64,000 bases of DNA from VYFG01 sp965248685 (GTDB lineage Bacteria > Pseudomonadota > Gammaproteobacteria > Arenicellales > Poriferihabitantaceae). Positions 8,479 through 18,017 of this stretch are shown here, in pieces. Location: contig CBDFKC010000003.1 in assembly GCA_965248685.1 (NCBI GenBank), forward strand, positions 1,364,001 through 1,428,000, read 5' to 3'. Under the pieces are notes generated by a model. The model ran no database searches, was not told where the DNA came from, and worked only from the letters and a program-made list of their open reading frames with translations. Numbering within the stretch: the stretch's first letter is position 1; each line of letters begins with the position of its first letter. A program made the translations under genes and the position numbers.

Positions 8479-9177
8479 ATGGCAAAATCTCCCAAGGCAA
8501 TAAAAAACCATATCCAGCAATTGTGGCCGGTCACTCTGTTAACCCGTAAATTTGGCAAATACCAACAAGTCAATCCTGAGTTGATCAAGTACTTTGAGCA
8601 ATACCGAGAGGATCATCCGGGTCAATCGGGGCCGGTTTACGCAAGTCCTGATAACTTCTCGGCGGATAGCGATAATTCCGCAATACAAACTCTGCAAAAA
8701 TTCATTATGGATAATGTGTTTGAAGTAGCGGCGGAGGTAAATGGGCCCTATTGGCAAAAAAATCAGCCTCTCAATGTACATATTACCGGGATGTGGTTTC
8801 AGATCAGCAACCACTATGGCTTTCACGAAACCCATGTCCATGGCAACTGTTCCTGGTCAGGAGTCTATTATGTTCAGTCAGCAGACTGTAGTACCGGTCC
8901 GGGAGCATTGGGCAGCAATGGTCAGCCAAATGGAATTACCCGGTTCTATGGACCAAATACCGAGTATCAGGCCGGTGGCCATGGCGAACTGGGAAATTTC
9001 TATCTGCAGGATCACACTTTCGATTCTTATCCAGAGGACGGTAAGTTGGTCATATTCCCATCCCATCTGAAGCACATGGTGTTTCCCTATGCAGGAGAGC
9101 AGGATCGAATTATCGTTTCATTTCACGCCCAGGTGAACGGGGAGCAGGAAATGCGATATTCTTATTCGTCCACTTGA
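8479..9177 (+). CDS. Putative 2OG-Fe(II) oxygenase, TIGR02466-like family
   Basis: A 232-residue protein. The core has WFQISNHYGFHETHVHGN, then SWSGVYYVQ, a central ITRFYGPNTEY segment, and near the end LVIFPSHLKHMVFPYAG followed by RIIVSFHAQV. The order His...His, then a distal His before an Arg-containing strand, matches double-stranded beta-helix oxygenases of the TIGR02466 group (2OG-FeII_Oxy_5), which are predicted from fold and not biochemically assigned. The N-terminal 60 residues (WPVTLLTRKFGKY) are also like the family. It follows panB by 9 bp and is probably co-transcribed; no functional link to pantothenate is known. Family is fairly sure, substrate unknown. Confidence 0.75.
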   Translation: MAKSPKAIKNHIQQLWPVTLLTRKFGKYQQVNPELIKYFEQYREDHPGQSGPVYASPDNFSADSDNSAIQTLQKFIMDNVFEVAAEVNGPYWQKNQPLNVHITGMWFQISNHYGFHETHVHGNCSWSGVYYVQSADCSTGPGALGSNGQPNGITRFYGPNTEYQAGGHGELGNFYLQDHTFDSYPEDGKLVIFPSHLKHMVFPYAGEQDRIIVSFHAQVNGEQEMRYSYSST

Positions 9178-9215
9178 CTCGTCAGAATCATCATTGGGAG
9201 CATAGACATTTAGTT

Positions 9216-10448
9216 CTAGCTGGTAATTAATTCTTTCACCATTAATTCTAGGCGGTTAAAACAGATATTCATATCGAATTCCTCTAGCACTTTGGCACGC
9301 CCGGTCTGCCCCATTTCTCTACGTAAAGTCGGATTGGTAATTAGCTTACTAAGGGCCTCGGCAAGGGGCTGATTCCCTCCCGGTTGCACCAGCAATCCGT
9401 TTTCCCCGTGCCTGATCAGTTCGGGTATACCAGATATTGCCGTCGAAACGACTGGCAGAGACTGACTCTGGGCTTCGACCATAACGTTTGGAAGCCCATC
9501 GCGATCATCATGCTGGTCGATACAACAATTGAGGGCAAACAGATCAGAGCTCCGGTAGTGGTCGAGCACCACTTGCTGGGTTTGCGCCCCCAGCCATTTT
9601 ATATGAGGTTCAATTCCCACCTCCATAGCGTGTCTATTTAGATCCGATAGTAATGGGCCACCACCGATATGGATCAGTTTCCAATGCAGGGATTCATCCA
9701 GTAATGCCAGGGCATCGAGCAATCCCCTGTAACCTTTCTTTTCCACCGCCCGTCCAACGCTCAATATTACGACGGGAGCATCACGTTCCGATCCATCACG
9801 CGCAGAATGGGCCTGGGCCGGGCCCGCAAACCTTTGCAGGTCAAGTCCGTGGTAATTTAAAATTATTTTAGCGGGTGTGTCGCTAAGACTTCTAAGAAAC
9901 TCGACGTTGCTACGGGTACACGTGGTTAACCAGCGGCAATCCTTCAGTTTTTCCCGAACCTCCCAATCTGGAATCGTATAGATATCCTTGGCGTGGGCGG
10001 AACAGGCCCAGGGTATCGAATTGATGATTGCAGCATATCTTGCGACGGATCCAGGGGTATGCAGAAAATGTGCGTATAGACTCGAAATTTGCCTCGGCAA
10101 TTCTGCCGCTAACACCATAGCCTGGCCAAATCGGCGAACCCGGTTAAAGCTTAATTCTCTTTTTAGGTCTTTTAAGAATATCTGTAGGGCCTGCTTGAAG
10201 CCATGATTTTTTCTGGTTGCGCGCCATGCCCGAAATACTCTACCCGGTTGCTGATAGAGGTATTCTGGCAGGTAATTAACCCGAGCAACAATTTCATCAT
10301 TGACCGGATGGGTCTGTTTGTCGGTAGGATGTCGCAGGGAGAATAGGGTGATCTCGATCCCACTTAACTCCAGGTTTCGAATTTCCTGGGCGATAAAGGT
10401 CTCGGACAATCGCGGATAACCCTTGACAACAACTGCTAGGGCCGACAT
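9216..10448 (-). CDS. Glycosyltransferase family 4 (colanic-acid GT-like)
   Basis: A 410-residue GT-B enzyme. The N-terminus VVVKGYPRLSETFIAQEIRN is the signature start of a group of exopolysaccharide glycosyltransferases (WcaL and relatives). The second domain starts at VVILSVGRAVEKKGYRGLLDAL, and the donor site reads DGLPNVMVEAQSQSLPVVST followed by GIPELIRHGENGLLV. It transfers a sugar from a nucleotide donor to an unknown acceptor. It lies only 3 bp after the stop of the peptide-transporter permease, so it appears to be the last gene of that operon, an unusual partner for such a transporter. It is convergent with the 2OG oxygenase-like gene; no terminator hairpin is visible in the 38-bp gap. 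Confidence 0.87.
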   Translation of the reverse strand: MSALAVVVKGYPRLSETFIAQEIRNLELSGIEITLFSLRHPTDKQTHPVNDEIVARVNYLPEYLYQQPGRVFRAWRATRKNHGFKQALQIFLKDLKRELSFNRVRRFGQAMVLAAELPRQISSLYAHFLHTPGSVARYAAIINSIPWACSAHAKDIYTIPDWEVREKLKDCRWLTTCTRSNVEFLRSLSDTPAKIILNYHGLDLQRFAGPAQAHSARDGSERDAPVVILSVGRAVEKKGYRGLLDALALLDESLHWKLIHIGGGPLLSDLNRHAMEVGIEPHIKWLGAQTQQVVLDHYRSSDLFALNCCIDQHDDRDGLPNVMVEAQSQSLPVVSTAISGIPELIRHGENGLLVQPGGNQPLAEALSKLITNPTLRREMGQTGRAKVLEEFDMNICFNRLELMVKELITS

Positions 10449-10451
10449 TGG

Positions 10452-11600
10452 TTACTTATAAGGATCCGCAGCGTCGCGTAATCCATCCCCGAAGAAGTTG
10501 AATGCAAGGATGATAACGATGACCGGAAGTACCGGCAAAATCAGCCAGGGATAGAGTGCAATTACGTTAATATTCTGGGCTTCATTAAGCAGCACTCCCC
10601 AACTGGTTATCGGCGGACGCAGCCCGAGTCCGAGAAAGGAAAGCGCGGTCTCGCCAAGAATCATGCCTGGAATTGATAGCGTTGCCGAGGCAATTATGTG
10701 ACTGGAAAACCCCGGCAGCAAATGTCGGTTGATAATTCGACTGGGCTTTGCCCCCATGAGTCGAGCTGCGGTGCAATAATCTTCCTCTCGCAGCGCCAGT
10801 AATTTCGACCGAACCGAGCGTGCCAGACCGGTCCAGTCTAGCATGCCAAGAATTACCGTTATTCCAAAAAACACCAATAGCGGGCTCCAAGTAACTGGCA
10901 AAATTGCGGACAGTGCCATCCACAGGGGTAACTCTGGAAATGAACGAATAATTTCAGTGATACGTTGTACCACCGAATCTACCCAGCCTCCGTAATAACC
11001 AGCGAGCCCACCAAAAAACAACCCTAAAAACAAACTAACGGAAATACCGCCAAGTCCGATCAACAACGATATCCTGGCTCCATAAACAATGCGGGAAAAC
11101 ACGTCTCTGCCTAGTCGATCCGATCCCATTAGAAAAAGCGTCCGGTCTTCAGCGCCACAAAAAAAGTGAAACTTAGCGTCGACAAGATTCCAGAATTTGT
11201 ACTCATCGCCCTGGCAGAAAAATCGAATTTTCTCGACCTTTTCGGGATTCGGTGTGTACACCCGACTCAGATTTTCCATGTTTCGATGGGTATCATTGCC
11301 GTAGACAAATGGCCCGATAAACTCACCATTGTGGAAAAGGTGTACCCGCTGGGGTGGAGAATAGATTTGGTCGGTGTGTCGGGATTGGTAATGGTAAGGA
11401 GAAATCCATTCGGAAATTAACGTGCTGCCATACATCAACAATAAGACGAAGCCGCACCAAACGGCTAGCCTGTGCCGCTTTAACTTCCACCAGATTAGCT
11501 TGCGCCGAGAGGCTAGATAAAATTTCTCCTGGCCTTCGGTCAGGTATTCGATCGATTGAGGGTCGAAGGTTGCCTTGGACACATAATGTTCGTCGCTCAT
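10452..11600 (-). CDS. Oligopeptide-type ABC transporter permease (OppC/YejE-like)
   Basis: A 382-residue inner-membrane permease of the binding-protein-dependent family. An early segment VWCGFVLLLMYGSTLISEWI spans the membrane; a periplasmic insert of about 100 residues (including HLFHNGEFIGPFVYG) follows. The later helices contain the EAA loop ALREEDYCTAARLMGAKPSR that docks on the ATPase. The C-terminus has the OppC-type GETALSFLGLGLRPPITSWG motif. I choose the ATG at 11600 because it has a GGAGAA ribosome site and overlaps the previous stop as ATGA (11597-11600); an upstream start at 11642 would add 14 residues inside the neighbour. It pairs with the next permease to form the channel. Confidence 0.92.
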   Translation of the reverse strand: MSDEHYVSKATFDPQSIEYLTEGQEKFYLASRRKLIWWKLKRHRLAVWCGFVLLLMYGSTLISEWISPYHYQSRHTDQIYSPPQRVHLFHNGEFIGPFVYGNDTHRNMENLSRVYTPNPEKVEKIRFFCQGDEYKFWNLVDAKFHFFCGAEDRTLFLMGSDRLGRDVFSRIVYGARISLLIGLGGISVSLFLGLFFGGLAGYYGGWVDSVVQRITEIIRSFPELPLWMALSAILPVTWSPLLVFFGITVILGMLDWTGLARSVRSKLLALREEDYCTAARLMGAKPSRIINRHLLPGFSSHIIASATLSIPGMILGETALSFLGLGLRPPITSWGVLLNEAQNINVIALYPWLILPVLPVIVIILAFNFFGDGLRDAADPYK

Positions 11601-12595
11601 TGGGTAAGTTCTCCCTGGAGCCGAATCCGCGGGTCCAGCCATGCCAATAACAGATCAGACAGCAGCATTCCGACCACGGTCAGTCCTGCGAGGAACATCA
11701 GAAAAGTGCCTGCGAGATACATATCCTGGCTTTGCAGTGCTGCCAGCAACATTGGTCCAGTTGTGGGCAGGGAAAGAACAATAGCAGTGATTTCGGCACC
11801 GGAGATAACGCTGGGAAGAATACTGCCGATATCGGCAATAAAGAAGTTTAATGACATCCGCAGTGGATATTTTCGTAACAGCTTGCCGGGTGGTAATCCT
11901 TTGGCTTTGCCAGTCAGCACGTATTGTTTTTCCAGCTCATCGAGCAAATTTGCCCGAATTCTCCTGATCATGCCAGCAGTACCCGAGGTGCCAATAACAA
12001 CCACTGGAATCCACAAATGTTCAAGAACAGATTTCAATTTGGCCCAGCTCCAGGGTTGATTCAGAAACTGGGGATCCATCAAGCCGCCAATCGACGTGCC
12101 AAACCAGATATTGGCCAGGTAGAGCATGACTAATGCGAGCAGAAAGTTGGGGGTGGCCAATCCGATAAACCCGATCAGGGACAAACCATAGTCGCCCCAA
12201 CTGTATTGGTGGGTTGCAGAATATATACCGATAGGAAATGCAACAATCCAGGTAAAAAGAATGGTAACCACAGATACCAGGATGGTTAGCCAGATACGGT
12301 CACCCACTACATCCCTGACGGGCAAATCGTATTCAAATGAAAACCCGTAATTGCCTACGGCAAATCCACTGACCCAATTGTAATACTGCATCATGAAAGA
12401 TTGATCCAGGCCATATTCCTTGCGTAAAAAGGCGATTTTGTCCGGATCGACTGATTCTCCCTGACTTTCAAGCTCCGCAATATAGGTTTCGAGATAATCC
12501 CCCGGCGGAAGTTGTATGATGACGAAAACGATAAAGCTGATAACCAACAAAGTTGGAATCATCATCAGCACACGTTTGAGAACGTAATGAATCAT
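11597..12595 (-). CDS. Oligopeptide-type ABC transporter permease (OppB/YejB-like)
   Basis: A 332-residue inner-membrane permease. The N-terminus MIHYVLKRVLMMIPTLLVIS is the standard OppB start, followed by the periplasmic LPPGDYLETYIAEL segment and the EYGLDQSF helix seen in this family. The cytoplasmic EAA loop is near QYVLTGKAKGLPPGKLLRKY. The ATG at 12595 overlaps the stop of the binding-protein gene (ATGA, 12592-12595); an upstream start at 12649 is possible but lies inside that gene. Tight overlap on both sides shows one co-translated unit for a heterodimeric channel. Confidence 0.92.
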   Translation of the reverse strand: MIHYVLKRVLMMIPTLLVISFIVFVIIQLPPGDYLETYIAELESQGESVDPDKIAFLRKEYGLDQSFMMQYYNWVSGFAVGNYGFSFEYDLPVRDVVGDRIWLTILVSVVTILFTWIVAFPIGIYSATHQYSWGDYGLSLIGFIGLATPNFLLALVMLYLANIWFGTSIGGLMDPQFLNQPWSWAKLKSVLEHLWIPVVVIGTSGTAGMIRRIRANLLDELEKQYVLTGKAKGLPPGKLLRKYPLRMSLNFFIADIGSILPSVISGAEITAIVLSLPTTGPMLLAALQSQDMYLAGTFLMFLAGLTVVGMLLSDLLLAWLDPRIRLQGELTQ

Positions 12596-14475
12596 TTGAA
12601 CCAGAATGTATCCGGACGATATACCCCAAAAAATGCCGTTGGGGTCCAACTGTAGAACCCGTCGTCGGGAACATTTTTTAACCGATTATTTACCACGATC
12701 GGTTGTGGAACACCGCAAATCAGGCCAATACTGAATACCTCTTCACTGTAAATATCCAGCATCTGTCGCCAGATATCAGCGCGGTCTTCCCTGGATTCGG
12801 TTTTACTCCACTGATAATAAAGTTCAAGCAGTTTTTTGGCTTCTTCTATATCCGGCGCCTCGCCAACTTTTTTATTGGTTTCGAAATACTGTCCCCACTT
12901 GGGCCACTGCAGCTGGGTCTGATCGGTTGGCGCAAACTCTTCCGGACTCATGTCGGCGGTCGGCAGTCCATTGTCGATGCCATTAAACATCGCCATCATT
13001 GCTTCACCAGAAAATACCCGTTCCCTAAAAACTTCGCGTTGGGAGGGCTTGACGTGGAGCCTTATACCCAGCTGTCCCCAGCTTTCTCCGATCAACTCCA
13101 GAATGTCGGTTTCCTCGGTACCTTCTCCGGCGGTATGCAGAATTATCTCTATGGGTTCTCCGTTAGACATCAGCCGAATACCGCGGTCGTCTCTACGGTC
13201 GAGTCCTATTTTATCCAGCAATTGATTGGCCAGTTTTGGGTCATACTGAGTCCAGTTGCTTTGGAGCCGATCATTGAACAAGGGGCATCCAGGCAATACT
13301 GTATTGCCGGTGGCCCTGGCCAGACCCAGATAGATAACCTCATTAATCTCATGCCTATTAATTCCTACTGACAGTGCGTGACGGAAATCCTTAATCCGTA
13401 CCAAATCTCGCCAGGCCGGATTATTGCTATTAAGGTTAGGATACAAAGCGTATTGGGAACCAGAACCGCTTTCCCATAATTTGACCTTGAAGTCGCCTCT
13501 GGTTTCTCCTCCTTTCAGGAAGGTATAGTTATCAAGCCTGATATAGCGACCCTGTAAATCTGATTCTCCTGCACTGGTTTTCGCTGCTACCAGGCTGGAG
13601 CTGGTAATCTGTACTGCAACTTCATCGACATAGGGTAATTGCCTGCCGTTGGTATCTACCCGGTGATAATAAGGATTGCATTTGAATACAAAGCGTTCCG
13701 ATGGCGGCGGCGTACTGTTTACCCAGGGCTGCAAAACTGGTAGATCTGGGTTATCGTTTTTGTAGGGGTGATTTCGGCGGTGGTGTAATCCCGCCCAGTT
13801 ACGAGTGCCGGCTTGTTCTACTTTGGCGGCAAGGGCCTCGGGGTCATTATATTTGGCATGAAACTGTTGCAGATAATGCCCTGGGGCGTAGAGGAAAAGT
13901 GGTCGAGGTGCCGCCAGTGCGGGCAGAAAAAAGGGATTGGGTTGATCCCAGCTATAGCGTACCGTTACCTCATCGATAATTTCGAATTTGGGTGGCTTGC
14001 CATCCACCAGCAAAGCACCAGGCAGGCCAAAAGGGTATAAATCTTCACTATTGATGATGTCTTCCCAATAATATCGAAATGCCTCGGCATTAAATGGTGT
14101 GCCGTCTGACCAGCGATGTCCCCTGCGCAAGTGAAGAGTAAATATTCGGCCCCCGTCAACTTCAAAATCCCTGAGAATATCCGCGGTTAATTCCAGGTCT
14201 TTGTTATAACCAACCAGCCTGGCGTAACCATAGACCATCATCATTCGGATGTCTTTGCTTTTTCCCATCAGCATCCGGAGTGTGCCGCCATGAACCCCCG
14301 GTTGCAAATCCCCTTGCAGATCGACAATGGCAGGTTCCGCCGGCAACCGTTGGGACACTGGCGGTAACTCACCAGAGGCCACCCGATCGGCGAAGTAATC
14401 GTTCTCTATGTATTCCTGGGCGTAGACTGTGGTGACTCCTGCCAGCAGTAGTAAAGATAGTAAAAGCCGTTTCAT
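12592..14475 (-). CDS. ABC transporter substrate-binding protein, SBP_bac_5 family
   Basis: A 627-residue periplasmic protein. It has a signal peptide (MKRLLLSLLLLAGVTTVYA, cut before Gln20). The mature part has family 5 marks: HGGTLRMLMGKSKD, FTLHLRRGHRWSDGTPFNAE and YYWEDIINSEDLYPFG, then the RHALSVGINRHEINEVIYLG block. Such proteins bind oligopeptides, or occasionally sugars or opines, and deliver them to the permease. The length exceeds DppA/OppA (about 540) and resembles the YejA-like branch, so the ligand may be larger or atypical. It sits between the fused ATPase gene (27 bp upstream) and the permeases. Confidence 0.92.
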   Translation of the reverse strand: MKRLLLSLLLLAGVTTVYAQEYIENDYFADRVASGELPPVSQRLPAEPAIVDLQGDLQPGVHGGTLRMLMGKSKDIRMMMVYGYARLVGYNKDLELTADILRDFEVDGGRIFTLHLRRGHRWSDGTPFNAEAFRYYWEDIINSEDLYPFGLPGALLVDGKPPKFEIIDEVTVRYSWDQPNPFFLPALAAPRPLFLYAPGHYLQQFHAKYNDPEALAAKVEQAGTRNWAGLHHRRNHPYKNDNPDLPVLQPWVNSTPPPSERFVFKCNPYYHRVDTNGRQLPYVDEVAVQITSSSLVAAKTSAGESDLQGRYIRLDNYTFLKGGETRGDFKVKLWESGSGSQYALYPNLNSNNPAWRDLVRIKDFRHALSVGINRHEINEVIYLGLARATGNTVLPGCPLFNDRLQSNWTQYDPKLANQLLDKIGLDRRDDRGIRLMSNGEPIEIILHTAGEGTEETDILELIGESWGQLGIRLHVKPSQREVFRERVFSGEAMMAMFNGIDNGLPTADMSPEEFAPTDQTQLQWPKWGQYFETNKKVGEAPDIEEAKKLLELYYQWSKTESREDRADIWRQMLDIYSEEVFSIGLICGVPQPIVVNNRLKNVPDDGFYSWTPTAFFGVYRPDTFWFK

Positions 14476-14502
14476 TGTTTAAGGTTGATACGCTGTTCAG
14501 AG

Positions 14503-16374
14503 TTAAACTGAGGGAGTACTCAGTCCTTCCCGGGAGCGGACAAAATGACCGGGGTTAACTTCCTGCAAAGATAAGTTGACGTTGGCTGATTCTGCAAACT
14601 TTTCCTCCCATTGTTCGACGCCTTCGGTTTCTGCAATTTGGTCAAAATCAAGTAACTTGCTGAGGTCCGCTACCGGTACTGCTTTCAATAGGCTTCGGGT
14701 GTAGGGGTGGGCTGCACTTTCAAAAAGGTCTTTTGCCGGGGCGATTTCGACTAACCTGCCACGAAACATCACCGCGACTCTGTCTGCAATATAATCCACC
14801 ACCGCCAGGTTATGGGAGATGAATAAATAGCTGAGTCCGAGCTCTTTTTGTAAATCCCGCATCAAATTTAGCACCTGGGCCTGGATGGAAACGTCCAGTG
14901 CTGAAACCGGTTCGTCACAAATCAACAATTCTGGTTGTAGTGCCAGGGCTCTTGCGATACCAATGCGTTGACGCTGTCCCCCGGAAAAACTATGGGGATA
15001 TCGTCGCAGAAAACGGGGGTCTAATCCTACCAGTCGCATTAATTCCTTACACATTTCAGTCTGGTAGTCAGCATCACCCAGGCGATGAATGACCATGGGC
15101 TCGCGTAAAATATCAAATACGGTCATGCTGGGGTTGAGAGAACCAACTGGATCCTGAAACATGTACTGGACTTTGCATCGATAGTCGAACAATTCTTCCT
15201 GACCAAGAGTTTCCACCGCGTAGGTATTTTTTAATCCATTGAACTTTATATTGCCACTATCTTCGGCAAGAGCCCGGACAATCAGTTTCCCCAAAGTCGA
15301 TTTGCCACTCCCACTTTCACCCACCAGGCCAACGCATTCTCCCCGCGCAATTGTTAAACTGACATCGTCGACGGCCTTAATAACCTGGGTGTCCTTGCTG
15401 AATGTCCAGGCGGAACTCCGGACACCAAAAGACTTATGCAGCCTGGATACTTCGAGAATGGGTAAACCAGACTCATTTGGTTCGATTGTCCGGCGCTGGG
15501 ATAAAAATTCACCGACTTCGGCCTGAATCTCCCGCACGGGCACCAGACGTTGGTCCGGTTCCATTTCAAAATGAGGAACTGCGGCGAGTAAAGCTCTGGT
15601 ATAAGTATGTTTTGGCTGGTCAAAAATTTGTTCAACGGTACCTGATTCCATTACTTCACCGTGATACACCACCACTACATCGTCAGCGACGTTTGCTACC
15701 ACTCCAAGATCGTGGGTGATCATTATTACCGCCATATCCAGCTTGACTTGCAGCGCCTTGATTAACTTGAGTATTTGCGCCTGGATCGTAACGTCAAGCG
15801 CAGTAGTAGGCTCGTCAGCGATTAGCAGAGAAGGGTGGCAGACCAATGCCATCGCAATCATGGCACGCTGACGCATACCACCGGATAACTCAAACGGGTA
15901 GGACTTGAGCGCACGCTGGGGATCATGAAAACCCACCATCTTTAGCATTTCAAGGCAAAGAGTTTTGCCTTCGTTGCGGGACACCTTGCGATGAAGGTGG
16001 AGTGCCTCAGAAACTTGATCTCCCACGGTATGAATTGGTGAAAGCGAAACCATGGGTTCCTGAAAAATCATGGATATGCTGCCACCGCGATAGGCCCGAA
16101 ACTGTTCGCCATCGGGATTGAGGGTAAGCAGATCTACCGGCGCATCCTGCTCTTCCCGGAGAATTATTTTTCCGTTATACGGGTCGGCTATTCCTGGCAG
16201 AATTCCCATAATGGATCTCGCGATAACCGATTTACCGGACCCTGATTCTCCAACCAGTGCCAGGGTTTTTCCACGATAAACATCGAAGGATACGCCTCGT
16301 ACCGCATCCACGACGTTGTCATGAATTCTAAAGTGAACCCGTAGATCCCGAACCGATAATAGCGCTGCCGTCAT
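14503..16374 (-). CDS. Fused double ATPase of a peptide ABC transporter (YejF-like)
   Basis: A 623-residue protein with two complete ATPase domains in tandem, equivalent to DppD plus DppF in one chain. The first has Walker A GESGSGKS near residue 42, signature LSGGMRQR and Walker [10 protein letters not shown]. The second, after a linker near 290-310, has GESGSGKST near 350, FSGGQRQR and LLICDEPVS. Each carries the oligopeptide-transporter C-terminal extension (for example [15 protein letters not shown] and [12 protein letters not shown]). The N-terminus binds one permease and the C-terminus the other. It is the first gene of the run ATPase, binding protein, OppB-like, OppC-like, glycosyltransferase. 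One gene serves both ATPase roles, so the transporter is complete. Confidence 0.95.
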   Translation of the reverse strand: MTAALLSVRDLRVHFRIHDNVVDAVRGVSFDVYRGKTLALVGESGSGKSVIARSIMGILPGIADPYNGKIILREEQDAPVDLLTLNPDGEQFRAYRGGSISMIFQEPMVSLSPIHTVGDQVSEALHLHRKVSRNEGKTLCLEMLKMVGFHDPQRALKSYPFELSGGMRQRAMIAMALVCHPSLLIADEPTTALDVTIQAQILKLIKALQVKLDMAVIMITHDLGVVANVADDVVVVYHGEVMESGTVEQIFDQPKHTYTRALLAAVPHFEMEPDQRLVPVREIQAEVGEFLSQRRTIEPNESGLPILEVSRLHKSFGVRSSAWTFSKDTQVIKAVDDVSLTIARGECVGLVGESGSGKSTLGKLIVRALAEDSGNIKFNGLKNTYAVETLGQEELFDYRCKVQYMFQDPVGSLNPSMTVFDILREPMVIHRLGDADYQTEMCKELMRLVGLDPRFLRRYPHSFSGGQRQRIGIARALALQPELLICDEPVSALDVSIQAQVLNLMRDLQKELGLSYLFISHNLAVVDYIADRVAVMFRGRLVEIAPAKDLFESAAHPYTRSLLKAVPVADLSKLLDFDQIAETEGVEQWEEKFAESANVNLSLQEVNPGHFVRSREGLSTPSV

Positions 16375-16458
16375 TGATCTGATTAAGTTTGCTGCGGAAT
16401 CGCCACGTGGTTAAAAGAAAACTGTCGATTTAATGGGGGGATGATTGTAAAGGAACTT

Positions 16459-17877
16459 TCAAGTCCCATGGGAACTGGAATCAGTGTGATTCGCCGCGCA
16501 GGAATTAATTATCGCCTGGACCGATGCTAAATCGTTATTCACGTTCGAGACCCGCTCCTGCCCATCAAGAATATGGGCGGCGACCTTGGGTAATTTGACA
16601 TCTTTACCGGTGGAAAGTTTGACTGCATCAGCAAACTTGGCGGGGTGAGCTGTACCCAGAACTACGGTTGGCACTCCAGGTTGAGCGTGTACTCTGGCGG
16701 CGGCAACTCCGATTACGGAGTGTGGGTCCATAATTTCACCGGTTGACTGAAAGACCCGGGAAATTTCCGCCCGGGTCTGATCATCGTCGATTCGGTGGGC
16801 CGAAAACAGTTGACTGGCCCGCGACAGAAGTTGCTCGGATATTTCAAATTCTCCCTCCGATGAAAAGGCCTGCATGAGCTGATTAATCCTGGTTCCGTCC
16901 CGGTCGACTAACTCAAACAGGTAGCGCTCAAAATTACTCGAGATTTGAATATCCATACTCGGGGACAATGAGGGGCTAACCCCTTTTTTAATCATCTTGC
17001 CGGTTTCAAAAAAGCGAGTAAGGATATCGTTGCTATTTGATCCGATAATTAACTTGTTTATCGGCAGCCCCATTTTTTTCGCTACATAGCCCGCTAGCAC
17101 GTTACCAAAATTACCAGTGGGAACCGCGAAATTGACCGCCCTGTTGGGGGCTCCAAGCTCGAGAGCGGCTCTGAAATAGTAGACCACTTGAGCAGCAATC
17201 CGCGACCAATTAATAGAATTTACCGCGGACAGATTGTGCCGGGCGCGAAACTCGGCGTCATTAAACATAGCCTTAACCAGGTTCTGGCAATCGTCAAAGG
17301 TGCCGTCTATCGCGAGATTATGAACGTTGTGGTCAAGTACTGTGGTCATCTGGCGTCGCTGGACTTCCGATACCTTGCCCCTGGGATGCAACATGTACAA
17401 GGTAACCGCATGGAGACCCCGAACCGCCTCTATCGCCGCTGATCCGGTATCTCCCGAGGTCGCGCCGATAATTGTGCAGGTCTGCTTTCGATTGGTCAGC
17501 AGGTAATTAAAAAGCTGGCCTAGATACTGCAGTGCGAAATCTTTAAAGGCCAAAGTTGGGCCATGAAACAATTCCATCACATAAAGTGAACTGTCCAACT
17601 GCTTCAAAGGGGCAATGGCGCTATGGTTAAAATTCCCATAGGCGGTGGTTGTCAGCTTTGAGATGGCGCTCTTGTCGACGTCTTTATCACTAAACAGGGA
17701 TAATATTTCGGTGGCGAGTTCGGCGTAAGACAGCCCACGGAACTGTTTTATTTCTGCACTACTCAGTCGCGGCCAGGATGCTGGAACATAGAGGCCGCCA
17801 TCGCTAGCGAGCCCGGCAAGGGTCACATCAGAATAGTCGAGGTGTCGCGCAACACCTCGGGTGCTAACGTAGTGCAA
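16459..17877 (-). CDS. thrC: Threonine synthase
   Basis: A 472-residue PLP enzyme that turns O-phosphohomoserine into threonine. The N-terminus MHYVSTRGVARHLDYSDVTL and the segment HGPTLAFKDFALQYLGQL, whose Lys carries PLP, mark the long (class I, gamma/yeast-like) form. The phosphate-binding loop ATSGDTGSAAIEA and the later FAVPTGNFGNVLAGYVAKKMG are also intact. E. coli ThrC is 428 residues, and the present length fits the group found in Pseudomonas. It is not preceded by hom, although hom-thrC is a frequent arrangement. The gap of 84 bp to the ABC operon suggests separate transcription. Confidence 0.96.
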   Translation of the reverse strand: MHYVSTRGVARHLDYSDVTLAGLASDGGLYVPASWPRLSSAEIKQFRGLSYAELATEILSLFSDKDVDKSAISKLTTTAYGNFNHSAIAPLKQLDSSLYVMELFHGPTLAFKDFALQYLGQLFNYLLTNRKQTCTIIGATSGDTGSAAIEAVRGLHAVTLYMLHPRGKVSEVQRRQMTTVLDHNVHNLAIDGTFDDCQNLVKAMFNDAEFRARHNLSAVNSINWSRIAAQVVYYFRAALELGAPNRAVNFAVPTGNFGNVLAGYVAKKMGLPINKLIIGSNSNDILTRFFETGKMIKKGVSPSLSPSMDIQISSNFERYLFELVDRDGTRINQLMQAFSSEGEFEISEQLLSRASQLFSAHRIDDDQTRAEISRVFQSTGEIMDPHSVIGVAAARVHAQPGVPTVVLGTAHPAKFADAVKLSTGKDVKLPKVAAHILDGQERVSNVNNDLASVQAIINSCAANHTDSSSHGT

Positions 17878-18017
17878 GATAAGGTAGATAAATTATTGGA
17901 TGCCGGATTTTACCATCAGGTTCGCTTGAAAGTGACAGCCACCTGGTTATCTAGATTAGGACACTGCATTAGTCTATTGACCGACCAATTGCAAAGGTAA
18001 AGGCAAATTCTATCCAG

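Noticed and set aside
11556..12059. 167-codon antisense frame across the permease genes
   Set aside because: Shadow of two overlapping permease genes with clear EAA loops.
12703..13371. 222-codon antisense frame inside the substrate-binding protein gene
   Set aside because: The minus-strand gene is a full, well-conserved transporter protein; the antisense frame has no recognisable motif.
17951..17967. 17-bp near-repeat CTAGATTAGGACACTGC, also at 34515-34531 with two differences
   Set aside because: Pairs of this length with two mismatches are expected many times by chance in 64 kb, so this gives no evidence of a repeat element.
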